From NCBI RefSeq assembly GCF_013282215.1, contig NZ_CP048103.1, positions 1,116,001 to 1,180,000 of the forward strand: a stretch of 64,000 nucleotides of DNA, written 5' to 3'. Shown here one piece after another: positions 44,040-52,276 of this stretch. How positions within the stretch are numbered: position 1 is the first letter of the stretch; every line of letters starts with the position of its first letter. This DNA comes from Kroppenstedtia eburnea (GTDB taxonomy: Bacteria > Bacillota > Bacilli > Thermoactinomycetales > DSM-45169). Made by a program: the position numbers and the translations under genes. The notes beneath the pieces were generated by a model that saw nothing but the letters and a program-made list of their open reading frames with translations, was not told where the DNA came from and ran no database searches.

Positions 44040-44140
44040 AAGGCAATCGACTCTTGCGGGAAATGCAGTCCGGGGAGACGACCCCGCAGACACGATCCGT
44101 CGAGGACATCCACGGAAAATGGGCACGCCCCATCTGTCAA
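44040..44140 (+). repeat. possible degenerate Bacillaceae-type intergenic repeat
   Basis: The sequence contains CGACTCTTGCGGGAAA then CCGGGGAGACGACCCCGCAG and CGTCGAGGA, reminiscent of the GACTCCTGCGGGA...GACCCCGCAG...GAGG repeat scattered in many Bacillaceae/Planococcaceae genomes. If correct it points to that origin for the island. I judge this from memory of the pattern only. Confidence 0.35.
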
Positions 44141-44207
44141 ACCTTGGATCTATAATGGAGCTCTATGGACCATCCTGGATGAATTTCTGACGAAAGAAGG
44201 TATCCGG

Positions 44208-45257
44208 ATGAAAGCGGGCGTATTGCATGGAAAACGGAACCTCCTCTATGAAGAAGTGGAACAGCCGGTCCCGGGTCCGGAGGACGTTCTCGTCCAGGTT
44301 AAATTCACCGGCATCTGCGGCTCGGACATCCCGCGTGTGAATGGGGATGCGGCCCACTACTACCCGGTTATCCTGGGACATGAATTTTCCGGCGACGTCG
44401 TGGAAACCGGTCAAAACGTCACCACGCTCAAACCCGGTGACCGCGTGGCGGGTGCCCCGCTCCTGCCCTGCATGGAATGTGAACAGTGCCGGAATGGAGA
44501 CTATGCGCTTTGCAGCCAGTACAGTTTTGTCGGATCGAGGCGTTCCGGCAGCTTCGCTGAATACGTCGTCATCCCGGAAAAGAACGCCATCAAATTCGAT
44601 CCGTCGATCCCCTACTGGAAAGGGGCATTTTTCGAACCGATCACTGTCGCCCTCCATGGCATCCGCCGGCTCGACTTCAAGCCGGGTGCATCGGTGGCTG
44701 TATTGGGGATCGGCAATATTGGTTTCTTTACAATGCAGTGGCTGAAAGTGCTGGGTGCCGGTCATATCACGGTGTTCGACATCAGCAAGGAGAGGCTTGA
44801 GCTCGCGAAGCGTTTCGGGGCGGACGAATGCATCCACACGAAAGATGGAAATTTCCTGGACCGCCTGAAAAAGGCGGGAGAAGACTGCCGGTTCGACTTC
44901 GTCTACGAGACGGCTGGGAACACGGCAACGATCAAGCTGACATTCGAACTCGTGAAGAAGAAGGGTGCGGTTTGCCTGATCGGCACGCCGACCCGGGAGA
45001 TCACGTTCTCGGTTGACGAGTGGGAGAAGCTCAATCGGAAGGAATTTACACTGACGGGCTCCTGGATGTCCTACAGCAAGGACTTCCCGGGAGAGGAATG
45101 GAAAGAGGCGGCGAAGTACATCGGTTCCGGCGACATCCAAATCGACGAATCGCTGCTTTTCAAGATTTTCCCGCTCAGCGAGATCGCCGATGCCTTCGAA
45201 CTGTTCCGGACGCCGGGCACGGTCAAAGGGAAGATCCTGATCGACTGCGGAAAGTGA
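44208..45257 (+). CDS. zinc-dependent dehydrogenase, galactitol-1-phosphate 5-dehydrogenase (GatD)-like
   Basis: A 349-residue medium-chain dehydrogenase. It reads like GatD throughout: CGSDIPRVNGDAAHYYPVIL, GHEFSGDVVETG (catalytic zinc ligands), PCMECEQCRNGDYALC (four-Cys structural zinc), FIGSRR-like FVGSRRSGSFAEYVV, Rossmann loop LGIGNIGFF and the C-terminal TGSWMSYSKDFPGEEW. GatD oxidises galactitol-1-phosphate to tagatose-6-phosphate with NAD+. Because the window shows an ABC importer rather than a galactitol PTS, the actual polyol phosphate may be made by one of the FGGY kinases. ATG 44208 has AAGAAGG upstream. Confidence 0.87.
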   Translation: MKAGVLHGKRNLLYEEVEQPVPGPEDVLVQVKFTGICGSDIPRVNGDAAHYYPVILGHEFSGDVVETGQNVTTLKPGDRVAGAPLLPCMECEQCRNGDYALCSQYSFVGSRRSGSFAEYVVIPEKNAIKFDPSIPYWKGAFFEPITVALHGIRRLDFKPGASVAVLGIGNIGFFTMQWLKVLGAGHITVFDISKERLELAKRFGADECIHTKDGNFLDRLKKAGEDCRFDFVYETAGNTATIKLTFELVKKKGAVCLIGTPTREITFSVDEWEKLNRKEFTLTGSWMSYSKDFPGEEWKEAAKYIGSGDIQIDESLLFKIFPLSEIADAFELFRTPGTVKGKILIDCGK

Positions 45258-45269
45258 GGAATACACCCG

Positions 45270-46199
45270 ATGATTTTGACGGTCACACTGAATGTGTCAC
45301 TGGACAAGTACTACCGGGTGCCAGACTTTTCACCCGGTGATGTGAACCGGGTCGAGAAGATGATCCCGACCGCCGGCGGCAAAGGGCTGAACGTCGCCCG
45401 CGTCGCCTGTGCGTTGGGAGCGCCGGTCAAGGCGACCGGGATCATCGGCGGCCTGACGGGGGATCTGATCTGCAATCTCCTTTCTGATGAAGGAATCGAA
45501 TTCGAGTTCCTGAAGGCGCCGATCGAATCCCGCACGTGCATCAACATCATCGAATCCGAAGGGAGATCGACGGAGCTGCTGGAGTCCGGCGACGCCATCG
45601 GGGAGGAGACAGTCTCCGCATTTTTTGACCACTTCACCCGGCTTCTGGATGAGGCAGACGTCGTGGCGCTGTCGGGGAGCGCCCTCAGGGGAATGCCCAA
45701 TGACATCTATGGGCAGCTCACGACAATCGCTTGGGAATCCGGAATACCCACGATCCTTGATACGAGTGGGGAGCGGCTCCTCCGAGGCATTGAAGCGGCC
45801 CCGGCGGTCATCAAGCCGAACCAGAAAGAGATCGGTCAGCTCATGGGTAAGGAGGAGGCGTTGGCCGATGATCTGATCGATCACTGTATGGCCTATGTGG
45901 GTGCCGGAGTCCAATGTGTTGTCGTTTCCCTCGGGAGTGAGGGGGCGTTGCTGATTACGAAGGAGGGGGTCTGGCAAGGCAGGCCGCCGAAGCTTGAGGT
46001 CGTCAACACCGTCGGCTCCGGTGACTCGATGGTCGCGGCGTTCGCCGTCAGTCTGCGGAACGGTGACGAACCGGAAGTGATGCTCCGGCGGGCCATCGCT
46101 GTGTCTGCAGCGAACACCTTGACGGAATCGACCGGACACATCCGACCGGAAGACGTTGAAACGATCCGGGAACAGGTCCGGATCACCAGACTGCGATAA
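45270..46199 (+). CDS. PfkB family kinase (tagatose-6-phosphate/1-phosphofructokinase type)
   Basis: A 309-residue ribokinase-fold kinase of the 1-phosphofructokinase/LacC branch, which makes ketose-1,6-bisphosphates. Motifs: NVSLDKYYRVPDFSPGDVNR, GGKGLNVARVACALG, signature NTVGSGDSMVAAFAVSL (DTxGAGD form with Gly-Ser-Gly-Asp carrying the catalytic Asp) and VIKPNQKEIGQLMG. GAGG precedes ATG 45270. It sits 12 nt after the GatD-like gene and upstream of the SDR gene, so a route polyol phosphate to tagatose-6-phosphate to tagatose-1,6-bisphosphate to triose phosphates (with the aldolase at 41668) is plausible. Confidence 0.9.
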   Translation: MILTVTLNVSLDKYYRVPDFSPGDVNRVEKMIPTAGGKGLNVARVACALGAPVKATGIIGGLTGDLICNLLSDEGIEFEFLKAPIESRTCINIIESEGRSTELLESGDAIGEETVSAFFDHFTRLLDEADVVALSGSALRGMPNDIYGQLTTIAWESGIPTILDTSGERLLRGIEAAPAVIKPNQKEIGQLMGKEEALADDLIDHCMAYVGAGVQCVVVSLGSEGALLITKEGVWQGRPPKLEVVNTVGSGDSMVAAFAVSLRNGDEPEVMLRRAIAVSAANTLTESTGHIRPEDVETIREQVRITRLR

Positions 46200-46360
46200 G
46201 GCGGGGATGACGGGAGAATCCCGTGGAAGACCTAACGGCTTAGCCTCCAAGGGGCCTTGTGAGGTATGGAGCGTTGGGCAGTACACTAACGGAAAACGGC
46301 CGCCCGGACTTGCCTCTCTTCATAGATCTGATCCAAAACAAGAAAAGGAGGAAGACGAAG

Positions 46361-47137
46361 ATGGAAATGCTGAAGAAGTTGTTCTCACTGGAAGGAAAAA
46401 CAATCCTCATCACAGGCGGTGCGCAAGGCATCGGCCGCGAAGTGGCAAACCATGTCGCCGCAGTCGGCGCGGATGTCGTCATCTTTGATCTGCAGGGCGA
46501 CAAGGCCGAGCAGGCCGCGAAGGAAATCGCCGAGACCTACGGCCGCCGGACCTATTCCCACCAGGTCGACGTCACCGACTATGACGGGATCGAGATCGCG
46601 CTCAAACAGGCTGTGGAAAAGATGGGTCAGATCGAGCTCCTCTTCAACAACGCCGGTATCGTCGTCCAGAAGCCGGTCATCGAGTCGACGCCGGAAGAAT
46701 GGAACAAGGTGATCGACGTCAATCTGAACGGGGTTTACTATGTGGCACAGCTGTTCGGGAAGTACCTGATCGAAAACGGCATCAAGGGCTCCATCGTCAA
46801 TACCGCCTCGATGTCGGGCATGATCGTCAACTACCCGCAACTCCAGGCGTCTTACAACACGTCGAAGGCAGGTGTGACGCATCTGACGAAATCGCTCGCG
46901 TACGAGTGGGCCGAGCACGGCATCCGGGTCAACTGTATCAGCCCGGGCTACATCTTCACCGAGCTGACGTCCTTTGTCCGCGAAGACTGGCGCGCCAAGT
47001 GGGCAGAATGGACGCCGATGAAACGCCTTGGCAAACCGGAAGAGCTCGCCGGAGCGGTCATTTACCTCCTCTCCGATTCCGCGACGTTTACGACCGGCTG
47101 TGAACTTGTCGTCGACGGTGGATTTACAATTGTGTGA
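46361..47137 (+). CDS. SDR family oxidoreductase
   Basis: A 258-residue classical short-chain dehydrogenase. The cofactor loop is ITGGAQGIGREVANHVA, the NAG motif is LFNNAGIV, the catalytic tetrad is Ser in NTASMSGMI and Tyr-Lys in ASYNTSKAGVTHL, and the C-terminal GCELVVDGGFTIV is typical. NAD preference is suggested by FDLQGD after the second strand. Enzymes of this type oxidise sugar alcohols or ketoses, such as sorbitol/xylitol dehydrogenases. ATG 46361 follows AAAAGGAGG. A 297-nt regulatory gap then separates it from the importer genes. Confidence 0.9.
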   Translation: MEMLKKLFSLEGKTILITGGAQGIGREVANHVAAVGADVVIFDLQGDKAEQAAKEIAETYGRRTYSHQVDVTDYDGIEIALKQAVEKMGQIELLFNNAGIVVQKPVIESTPEEWNKVIDVNLNGVYYVAQLFGKYLIENGIKGSIVNTASMSGMIVNYPQLQASYNTSKAGVTHLTKSLAYEWAEHGIRVNCISPGYIFTELTSFVREDWRAKWAEWTPMKRLGKPEELAGAVIYLLSDSATFTTGCELVVDGGFTIV

Positions 47138-47333
47138 CTTGGAGAATCGGCGAATCTTCTTGATCAGATCCAAGCATCGTTATCGGTTGTTCATGTGAAC
47201 ATGATAGATGGGGAATAGGCTCTTTCTTCCTCTTATCACTCCAAAAAATGGATTTGTATGGGGTGTCGGAACAGCATCTTAATATAAAGAGGTTTCACAA
47301 AGGTGTCAATGATTGGGAAAAGTCTTAAAGCAG

Positions 47334-47398
47334 TTGAAAACGCTATCAAGAGCTTGTATAGTATTAATAAATTGTATTGTTGTAACATTACAATACAA
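47334..47398 (+). promoter_or_regulatory. promoter with CcpA cre site and palindromic operator upstream of the importer
   Basis: A sigma-A promoter is visible: -35 TTGAAA (47334-47339), 17-nt spacer, -10 TATAGT (47357-47362). A match to the CcpA cre consensus, TGAAAACGCTATCA (47335-47348), covers the -35 box and spacer. Just downstream of the -10 lies an inverted repeat TTGTATTGT (47372-47380) and ACAATACAA (47390-47398). Catabolite repression plus a local repressor is the simplest reading. Confidence 0.75.
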
Positions 47399-47433
47399 TA
47401 ACGTTATTAACTGATCAAAACAGGGGGTCTATC

Positions 47434-48495
47434 ATGAAGAAGAGACTGGCTTTTGTATGTGCAGTTTTGGCAACATTCTTGTTGGTAGCGGCATGCGGCA
47501 ACGCCAATGATGCCGGATCGGCCAACGGCGGCAAAAAGATTAAAGTCGGTCTTGCGATGAAGACACAGGACTCGCCATACTTCGTGACACTTGTGGAAGC
47601 AGTTGAGAAGTATGCGAAAGAGGAAGGCTGGGAAGTGACGGTCCTCGATGCAAATGGTGACGTTACGAAAGAAGCGGCCAACATCGAGACCTTCATCGCA
47701 CAGGGCAAGGACCTGATCTTCCTTGATGCGATCGAGCCGGATGCGGTCGTACCAAGCATTGACAAGGCGGCCGAAGCGGGAATCGGTGTCATCAATCTCG
47801 ACAGCGGTGTCTCCGAAGAAGCGAACGACATCACGACGGTCTACTCCGACAATCGTCAGAATGGCCGCCTCGTCGGTCTGAAGTATGCCGAAAAAATGGG
47901 CGATAAAGAGATCAAGGCGATCATCCTCAGCGGTGCGAAAGGGAACGTTGCCGGCTACGAACGCCGCACGGGTCTCTTTGCCGGCATCTTGGAAGGCAAG
48001 CTGGGCGTGTCCGAAAAGGAAGCATGGAAATTCGCAAAAGAATTTGAGAAAGAGTTGAGTTCGAAAGGGAAGGCGTCCAATAAGGAAGCGAAGTTTTCCG
48101 TCGTCGGCCAGGGCTGGGGCGCATGGACAGAGGAAGAAGGTCTGAAGGCGGCTGAGGACCTCATCACCGCGAACTCGGATCTGACAACGGTACTGGGCGA
48201 GAACGACCAGATGCTCTTCGGTGCGATGACCGCGCTTAAAAACGCCGGAAAAAAAGACGTGGACATGGTGGCGGCAGCTGACGGTGCGAAGAAAGCCTTC
48301 GATTTGATCAAAGAAGGCAAGTATTTTGCAACGGGCCTGAACAGCCCATACTTGGTCGCGGAGAAAGGCGTTGAAATCGGTAAGGAGGTCCTGGAAAAAG
48401 GGAAGGATCCTGAAAGTTACCCTGAAGTATCGCTGACGGAGCCGGCAGCGATCACGAAGGAAAATGTTGATAAATATTACGAAAAGGGATTTTAA
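47434..48495 (+). CDS. sugar ABC transporter substrate-binding lipoprotein (RbsB/periplasmic-binding type)
   Basis: A 353-residue extracellular binding protein with a lipoprotein signal: MKKRLAFVCAVLATFLLVAACGNAND, where the lipobox is VAAC (Cys about 21). The mature part is a ribose/galactose-binding-type fold: KVGLAMKTQDSPYFVTLVEA, FIAQGKDLIFLDAIEPDAV, TTVYSDNRQNGRLVGLKYAE and LTTVLGENDQMLFGAMTAL. Such proteins deliver pentoses, hexoses or autoinducer-like furanoses to RbsA/RbsC-type transporters, and both partners follow. ATG 47434 lies 6-7 nt after AGGGGG. It is the first gene of the transport operon and separated from the ATPase by an attenuator-like hairpin. Confidence 0.94.
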   Translation: MKKRLAFVCAVLATFLLVAACGNANDAGSANGGKKIKVGLAMKTQDSPYFVTLVEAVEKYAKEEGWEVTVLDANGDVTKEAANIETFIAQGKDLIFLDAIEPDAVVPSIDKAAEAGIGVINLDSGVSEEANDITTVYSDNRQNGRLVGLKYAEKMGDKEIKAIILSGAKGNVAGYERRTGLFAGILEGKLGVSEKEAWKFAKEFEKELSSKGKASNKEAKFSVVGQGWGAWTEEEGLKAAEDLITANSDLTTVLGENDQMLFGAMTALKNAGKKDVDMVAAADGAKKAFDLIKEGKYFATGLNSPYLVAEKGVEIGKEVLEKGKDPESYPEVSLTEPAAITKENVDKYYEKGF

Positions 48496-48525
48496 TCCAT
48501 CTGCATCTGTTTTGAACAATTGAAG

Positions 48526-48557
48526 AATCCTCCTGGCTTCCGGGAGGGTTTCTTTTT
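48526..48557 (+). terminator. attenuator or terminator between binding protein and ATPase genes
   Basis: Hairpin ATCCTCCTGG/CGGGAGGGTT (48527-48550) followed by TTCTTTTTG. Such leaky hairpins after binding-protein genes often give more binding protein than transporter. Confidence 0.75.
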
Positions 48558-48759
48558 GAAAAGCGATGTTGTCAATGAGCGCTGCGGAATTTGCGACTTT
48601 TGTGCGAATAGCAGACCAGGGAAGGAACTTGGAAGATGTGAAGCATTCTGAGGGGGTTCCGGGACTGCCCGTGGAAAGTGCCTGCCTGAAGTGGAGTGGA
48701 TGACAATAACATTCCTTACCGACCCTCGATAAAGAGCCTAAGGAAGGAGAGGGCTTACG

Positions 48760-50241
48760 ATGACTACCGACTACATTGTGCAAATGAACCATATCTCGAA
48801 ACATTTCGGAGGCGTCACGGCGCTGGATGATGTGAAATTGAATGTGGTTCGTGGCGAGATTCACGCGCTGATCGGGGAGAACGGCGCGGGGAAATCGACT
48901 CTCATGAAAATTCTGGCGGGTGCGTATCCGAAGGATGAAGGCACGATCATCATCGACGGCAAGGAGGCGACGACCGCCACGCCACGTGCCATGATCGACA
49001 TGGGCGTATCGGTTATCTATCAGGAGTTCATGCTTGCGCCCGATTTGACCGTCGCGGAAAACATCTTCATCGACAACATGAACGAATCCGGCCTGTTCGT
49101 CAACTGGAAAGGCCTGAAAAAGCGGGCGAAGGAGCAACTTGAAAAGATTGGCTTCGGCTATATCGACCCGGGCAAAAAAGTGGGGGAGCTGAGCGTCGCC
49201 TACCAGCAGATCGTTGAAATCTGCAAGTGCCTGGCGAAGGATTCGAAGGTGCTTGTTTTCGACGAACCGACGGCAGCGCTCACCCATTCCGAAACGGAGA
49301 AGCTTCTGAATCTCATCCGAAAACTGAAGGAGGACGGCGTGACAATTCTTTATATCTCTCACCGTCTGGAGGAACTGTTCGCCATCAGCGATCGGATCAC
49401 TGTACTGAAGGACGGCAAGTATGTGGACACGGTGGGAACCTCGTCCATCACGAAAGAGCAGCTCGTTACGATGATGGTTGGCCGCAAAATTGAACATCTG
49501 TTCCCGGAACGGCATGCCGAAATCGGTGAAGAGATCCTTCGGGTGCAGAATCTGAGCACCGCTGATCTCGTCAAAAATGTATCCTTCTCGCTTCGAAGAG
49601 GTGAGGTATTGGGCTTTAGTGGCCTCGTCGGGTCCGGGCGGACGGAGACGATGCGGGCGATCTTTGGTGCTGACAGGAAGACGTCGGGTAAAATCGGGTA
49701 TTTCGGCAAGGAAGTCGACATCAAGAATCCGAAGCAGGCGATCAAGCTGGGCATCGGGCTCCTGCCGGAAGATCGGAAGACGCAGGGGCTGCTTCTGAAA
49801 CAACCGATTCGCATCAACACGACGCTCGTTTCCCGGCAGGGGAATGGGTTCATTAACCACAGGAAAGAGAAGGCAGAGGTCAAGTCTCTCCTGGCGCAGA
49901 TCGCGACGAAGTACGGCTCGACTGAAGACAATGCGGACAGCTTGAGCGGCGGGAACCAGCAGAAGGTAGCACTCGCGAAATGGCTGGCCATCGATATGAA
50001 GCTCATCATTCTTGATGAGCCGACGCGCGGCGTCGACGTCGGGGCGAAGACGGAAATTTACCGGATCATCAACGAACTGGCCGAGCGCGGGATCGGGGTC
50101 ATCATCATCTCGTCGGAAATGGAGGAACTCATCGGCACATGCGACCGTGTCATCGTTATGCGGGAAGGCCGGATCACCGGAGAAGTCGCGAAAGAGAACC
50201 TTACGGAAAATAACTTAATCAAACTCGCGATGGGGGTTTAA
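48760..50241 (+). CDS. sugar ABC transporter ATP-binding protein (RbsA type, two ATPase domains)
   Basis: A 493-residue tandem ATPase of the ribose-type importer. First domain: Walker A in IGENGAGKSTLMKILAGAY, signature LSVAYQQIVEICKCLAK and Walker B VLVFDEPTAALTHSE. Second domain: degenerate Walker A GLVGSGRTETMRAIFG, signature LSGGNQQKVALAKWL and LIILDEPTRGVDVGAKTEIY. ATG 48760 has AAGGAGAGGG upstream. The spacing from the binding-protein gene is 264 nt, containing the hairpin and no gene. The permease gene follows after 6 nt. Confidence 0.94.
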   Translation: MTTDYIVQMNHISKHFGGVTALDDVKLNVVRGEIHALIGENGAGKSTLMKILAGAYPKDEGTIIIDGKEATTATPRAMIDMGVSVIYQEFMLAPDLTVAENIFIDNMNESGLFVNWKGLKKRAKEQLEKIGFGYIDPGKKVGELSVAYQQIVEICKCLAKDSKVLVFDEPTAALTHSETEKLLNLIRKLKEDGVTILYISHRLEELFAISDRITVLKDGKYVDTVGTSSITKEQLVTMMVGRKIEHLFPERHAEIGEEILRVQNLSTADLVKNVSFSLRRGEVLGFSGLVGSGRTETMRAIFGADRKTSGKIGYFGKEVDIKNPKQAIKLGIGLLPEDRKTQGLLLKQPIRINTTLVSRQGNGFINHRKEKAEVKSLLAQIATKYGSTEDNADSLSGGNQQKVALAKWLAIDMKLIILDEPTRGVDVGAKTEIYRIINELAERGIGVIIISSEMEELIGTCDRVIVMREGRITGEVAKENLTENNLIKLAMGV

Positions 50242-50247
50242 CTATCG

Positions 50248-51207
50248 ATGGAAGAAACGAGGAGAACATTCAACTGGAAAGAATTTGTCATTAACAACAA
50301 CACCTTCATCATCCTGTTGTTGTTGATCGTCGTCAGCACCTTCATGTCCGATACGTTTCTGACAACGATGAATATCCGTAATATTATGCTGCAGCAGGCC
50401 GGACCGATCTTGGTTGCGATGGGTCTTCTGTTTGTCATCCTCACAGGTGGCATCGACCTGTCCGTCGGATCGATCATGGCGTTGGGGGCCACGGTTTCAG
50501 CGATCCTGATCACTGACATGGGTCTTCACTTCACAGCCTCCATCGGCACAGCCGTCCTCGTCGGCCTCGCATTAGGCCTGTTTTCCGGGGTGCTCGTCGC
50601 CTATGCCGGCATGCAGGGCTTCGTTGCCACGCTGGCGACGATGACAATTGCACGGGGCGTCGCGTTCGTCATTACGGAAGGACGTCCCGTCAAGATTGAA
50701 GCGGACACGATCAGCACACTCGTGAGCCAGGACTACATGTATCCAATCATTTGGATCACGATCCTCCTGATCTTCGTCTTTATGATCATCCATCGGTACA
50801 CGGGCTACGGCCGCAAGGTGATCGCGATCGGCAGCAATGAGACGGCTCTGAAGTTGGCCGGTGTCCGTACGAAGCGGTATGTCATGTCGACCTATGCACT
50901 CTCGGGTGCGCTGGCAGCACTTGCGGGGGTCTTCGTGGCAGCGCGTTCATCGACGGGGAGCGCGACGGTGGGGATGGGGCAGGAGCTCGATGCGATTGCG
51001 GCCGTCGTTATCGGAGGTGCGAGCCTCATGGGTGGCCGCGGATTCGTCCTGAACACGGTCGCCGGCGCACTTATTCTCGGCCTCATCGGCAATATCATGA
51101 ACCTGATGGCGGTGCCGTCGTATCCGCAGGACATCATCAAGGGTGCCATCATCGTTGCGGCGGTATTGCTCCAGATCGTGACCAGCAAAAAAGACCGTAC
51201 GATATAG
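50248..51207 (+). CDS. sugar ABC transporter permease (RbsC type)
   Basis: A 319-residue membrane protein with about eight to ten hydrophobic helices. Family landmarks include NIRNIMLQQAGPILVAMGLL, the FVILTGGIDLSVGSIMALGA strand with its conserved GGIDLSVGS motif, ALGLFSGVLVAYAGMQGFVAT and VVIGGASLMGGRG. It forms the channel of the importer with the ATPase at 48760 and binding protein at 47434. ATG 50248 has GGGGG 8 nt upstream. It is followed after about 20-40 nt by a zinc dehydrogenase gene, linking import and oxidation of the same substrate. Confidence 0.94.
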   Translation: MEETRRTFNWKEFVINNNTFIILLLLIVVSTFMSDTFLTTMNIRNIMLQQAGPILVAMGLLFVILTGGIDLSVGSIMALGATVSAILITDMGLHFTASIGTAVLVGLALGLFSGVLVAYAGMQGFVATLATMTIARGVAFVITEGRPVKIEADTISTLVSQDYMYPIIWITILLIFVFMIIHRYTGYGRKVIAIGSNETALKLAGVRTKRYVMSTYALSGALAALAGVFVAARSSTGSATVGMGQELDAIAAVVIGGASLMGGRGFVLNTVAGALILGLIGNIMNLMAVPSYPQDIIKGAIIVAAVLLQIVTSKKDRTI

Positions 51208-51243
51208 CCAGACCGGGAGGGGATTCCGATAAAGACACTGATC

Positions 51244-52263
51244 GTGACGGAAGAAGGCCGGCTCAAAGTCAAAGAGATCGACCGGCCGCAGATTACGGAG
51301 CGGCAGGCGCTGATCAAGACAGTAAGCTGCGGTATCTGCGGAACGGATGCGACAATCATCCGACAGGCGTTCAAAGGGTTTGGGCGGTCCCATTATCCGC
51401 TCGTCTTAGGTCACGAAGGGGTCGGGGAAGTCGTGGAAGTCGGTGCCCAAGTGAAGAGCTTCAAACCCGGCGACCTGATCATCCTTCCGTTTGTGCCGGA
51501 GCCATCGGAGGATGGTGTTCCGCTCCACTCCGGATGGGGTGCATTCAGCGAGTACGGAGTCATCGACGATGCGATGGCATATGGCCCCGGGGAGGCGCCG
51601 GAAGCGGCGGCCGCCCAGCAGGTGTTGCCGGATTTCATCGACCGGCATGAGGCGCCCGTCCTCGTGACACTCCGGGAAGTGCTTGGCACGATCCGGTACT
51701 TTGGCATCCGGTCGGGTGAGTCGGTCGTTGTTTATGGCAGCGGTCCGGTCGCGATGACGTTCGTCAAGCTACTCCGCCTCGTGGGCGTCGATGAGGTGAC
51801 GGCGGTCGTCCGGAGCGGGAAGAAGGCGGAACTGATGAAGCAATTCGGCGCCACCGGCTGCATCAACAGCACGGAAGAGAATGTTCGGGAACAGATCCGT
51901 TCACAGTATCCGGAAGGTGTCTGCTATGTGCTCGATGCGGTCGGGTCGGAGTCTATCATGAATGAGGCGATCACTCTCCTGCGGGATCGCGGCGAGATTC
52001 TTTGCTACGGCGTTCCGAACGTGAACCACATGACGCTCGACTGGACAGATGCACCGTACAACTGGAAGCTGAACTTCCAGCAGATGCCATACAAAGCAGA
52101 AGAGGCCGCCTGTCATGAGCAGGTACTCGAGTGGGTGGCGGACAGAAAGCTGGTGCTGTCGGATTTTATCTCGGAAATCGTGGACTTTGAACATGTGCTG
52201 GACGCGTTCCGGGATTATCTGGAGGGAAAGACGATGAAGAAAGTAATCATCAAATATGAATGA
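51244..52263 (+). CDS. zinc-dependent dehydrogenase (MDR family), unusual start
   Basis: A 339-residue medium-chain dehydrogenase related to glucose/sorbitol dehydrogenases: KTVSCGICGTDATIIRQAF, LGHEGVGEVVEVG for catalytic zinc, but no CxxC...C structural zinc lobe, and the Rossmann stretch VVYGSGPVAMTFVKLLRLVG. The normal family N-terminus KTLIVTEEGRLKVKEI continues in frame upstream to an ATA at 51229, placed 6 nt after GGGAGGGG; GTG 51244 has no ribosome site within reach. So the real start may be ATA 51229, or ATG lost by a point change. It sits between the permease and a second zinc dehydrogenase. Confidence 0.85.
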   Translation: MTEEGRLKVKEIDRPQITERQALIKTVSCGICGTDATIIRQAFKGFGRSHYPLVLGHEGVGEVVEVGAQVKSFKPGDLIILPFVPEPSEDGVPLHSGWGAFSEYGVIDDAMAYGPGEAPEAAAAQQVLPDFIDRHEAPVLVTLREVLGTIRYFGIRSGESVVVYGSGPVAMTFVKLLRLVGVDEVTAVVRSGKKAELMKQFGATGCINSTEENVREQIRSQYPEGVCYVLDAVGSESIMNEAITLLRDRGEILCYGVPNVNHMTLDWTDAPYNWKLNFQQMPYKAEEAACHEQVLEWVADRKLVLSDFISEIVDFEHVLDAFRDYLEGKTMKKVIIKYE

Positions 52264-52276
52264 CGGGGTGAAAAAC

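Noticed and set aside
47407-49860. Very long open frame on the minus strand (about 817 codons) opposite the binding-protein and ATPase genes
   Set aside because: It is the antisense shadow of two well-supported genes with strong codon bias, has no ribosome site and no recognisable domain.
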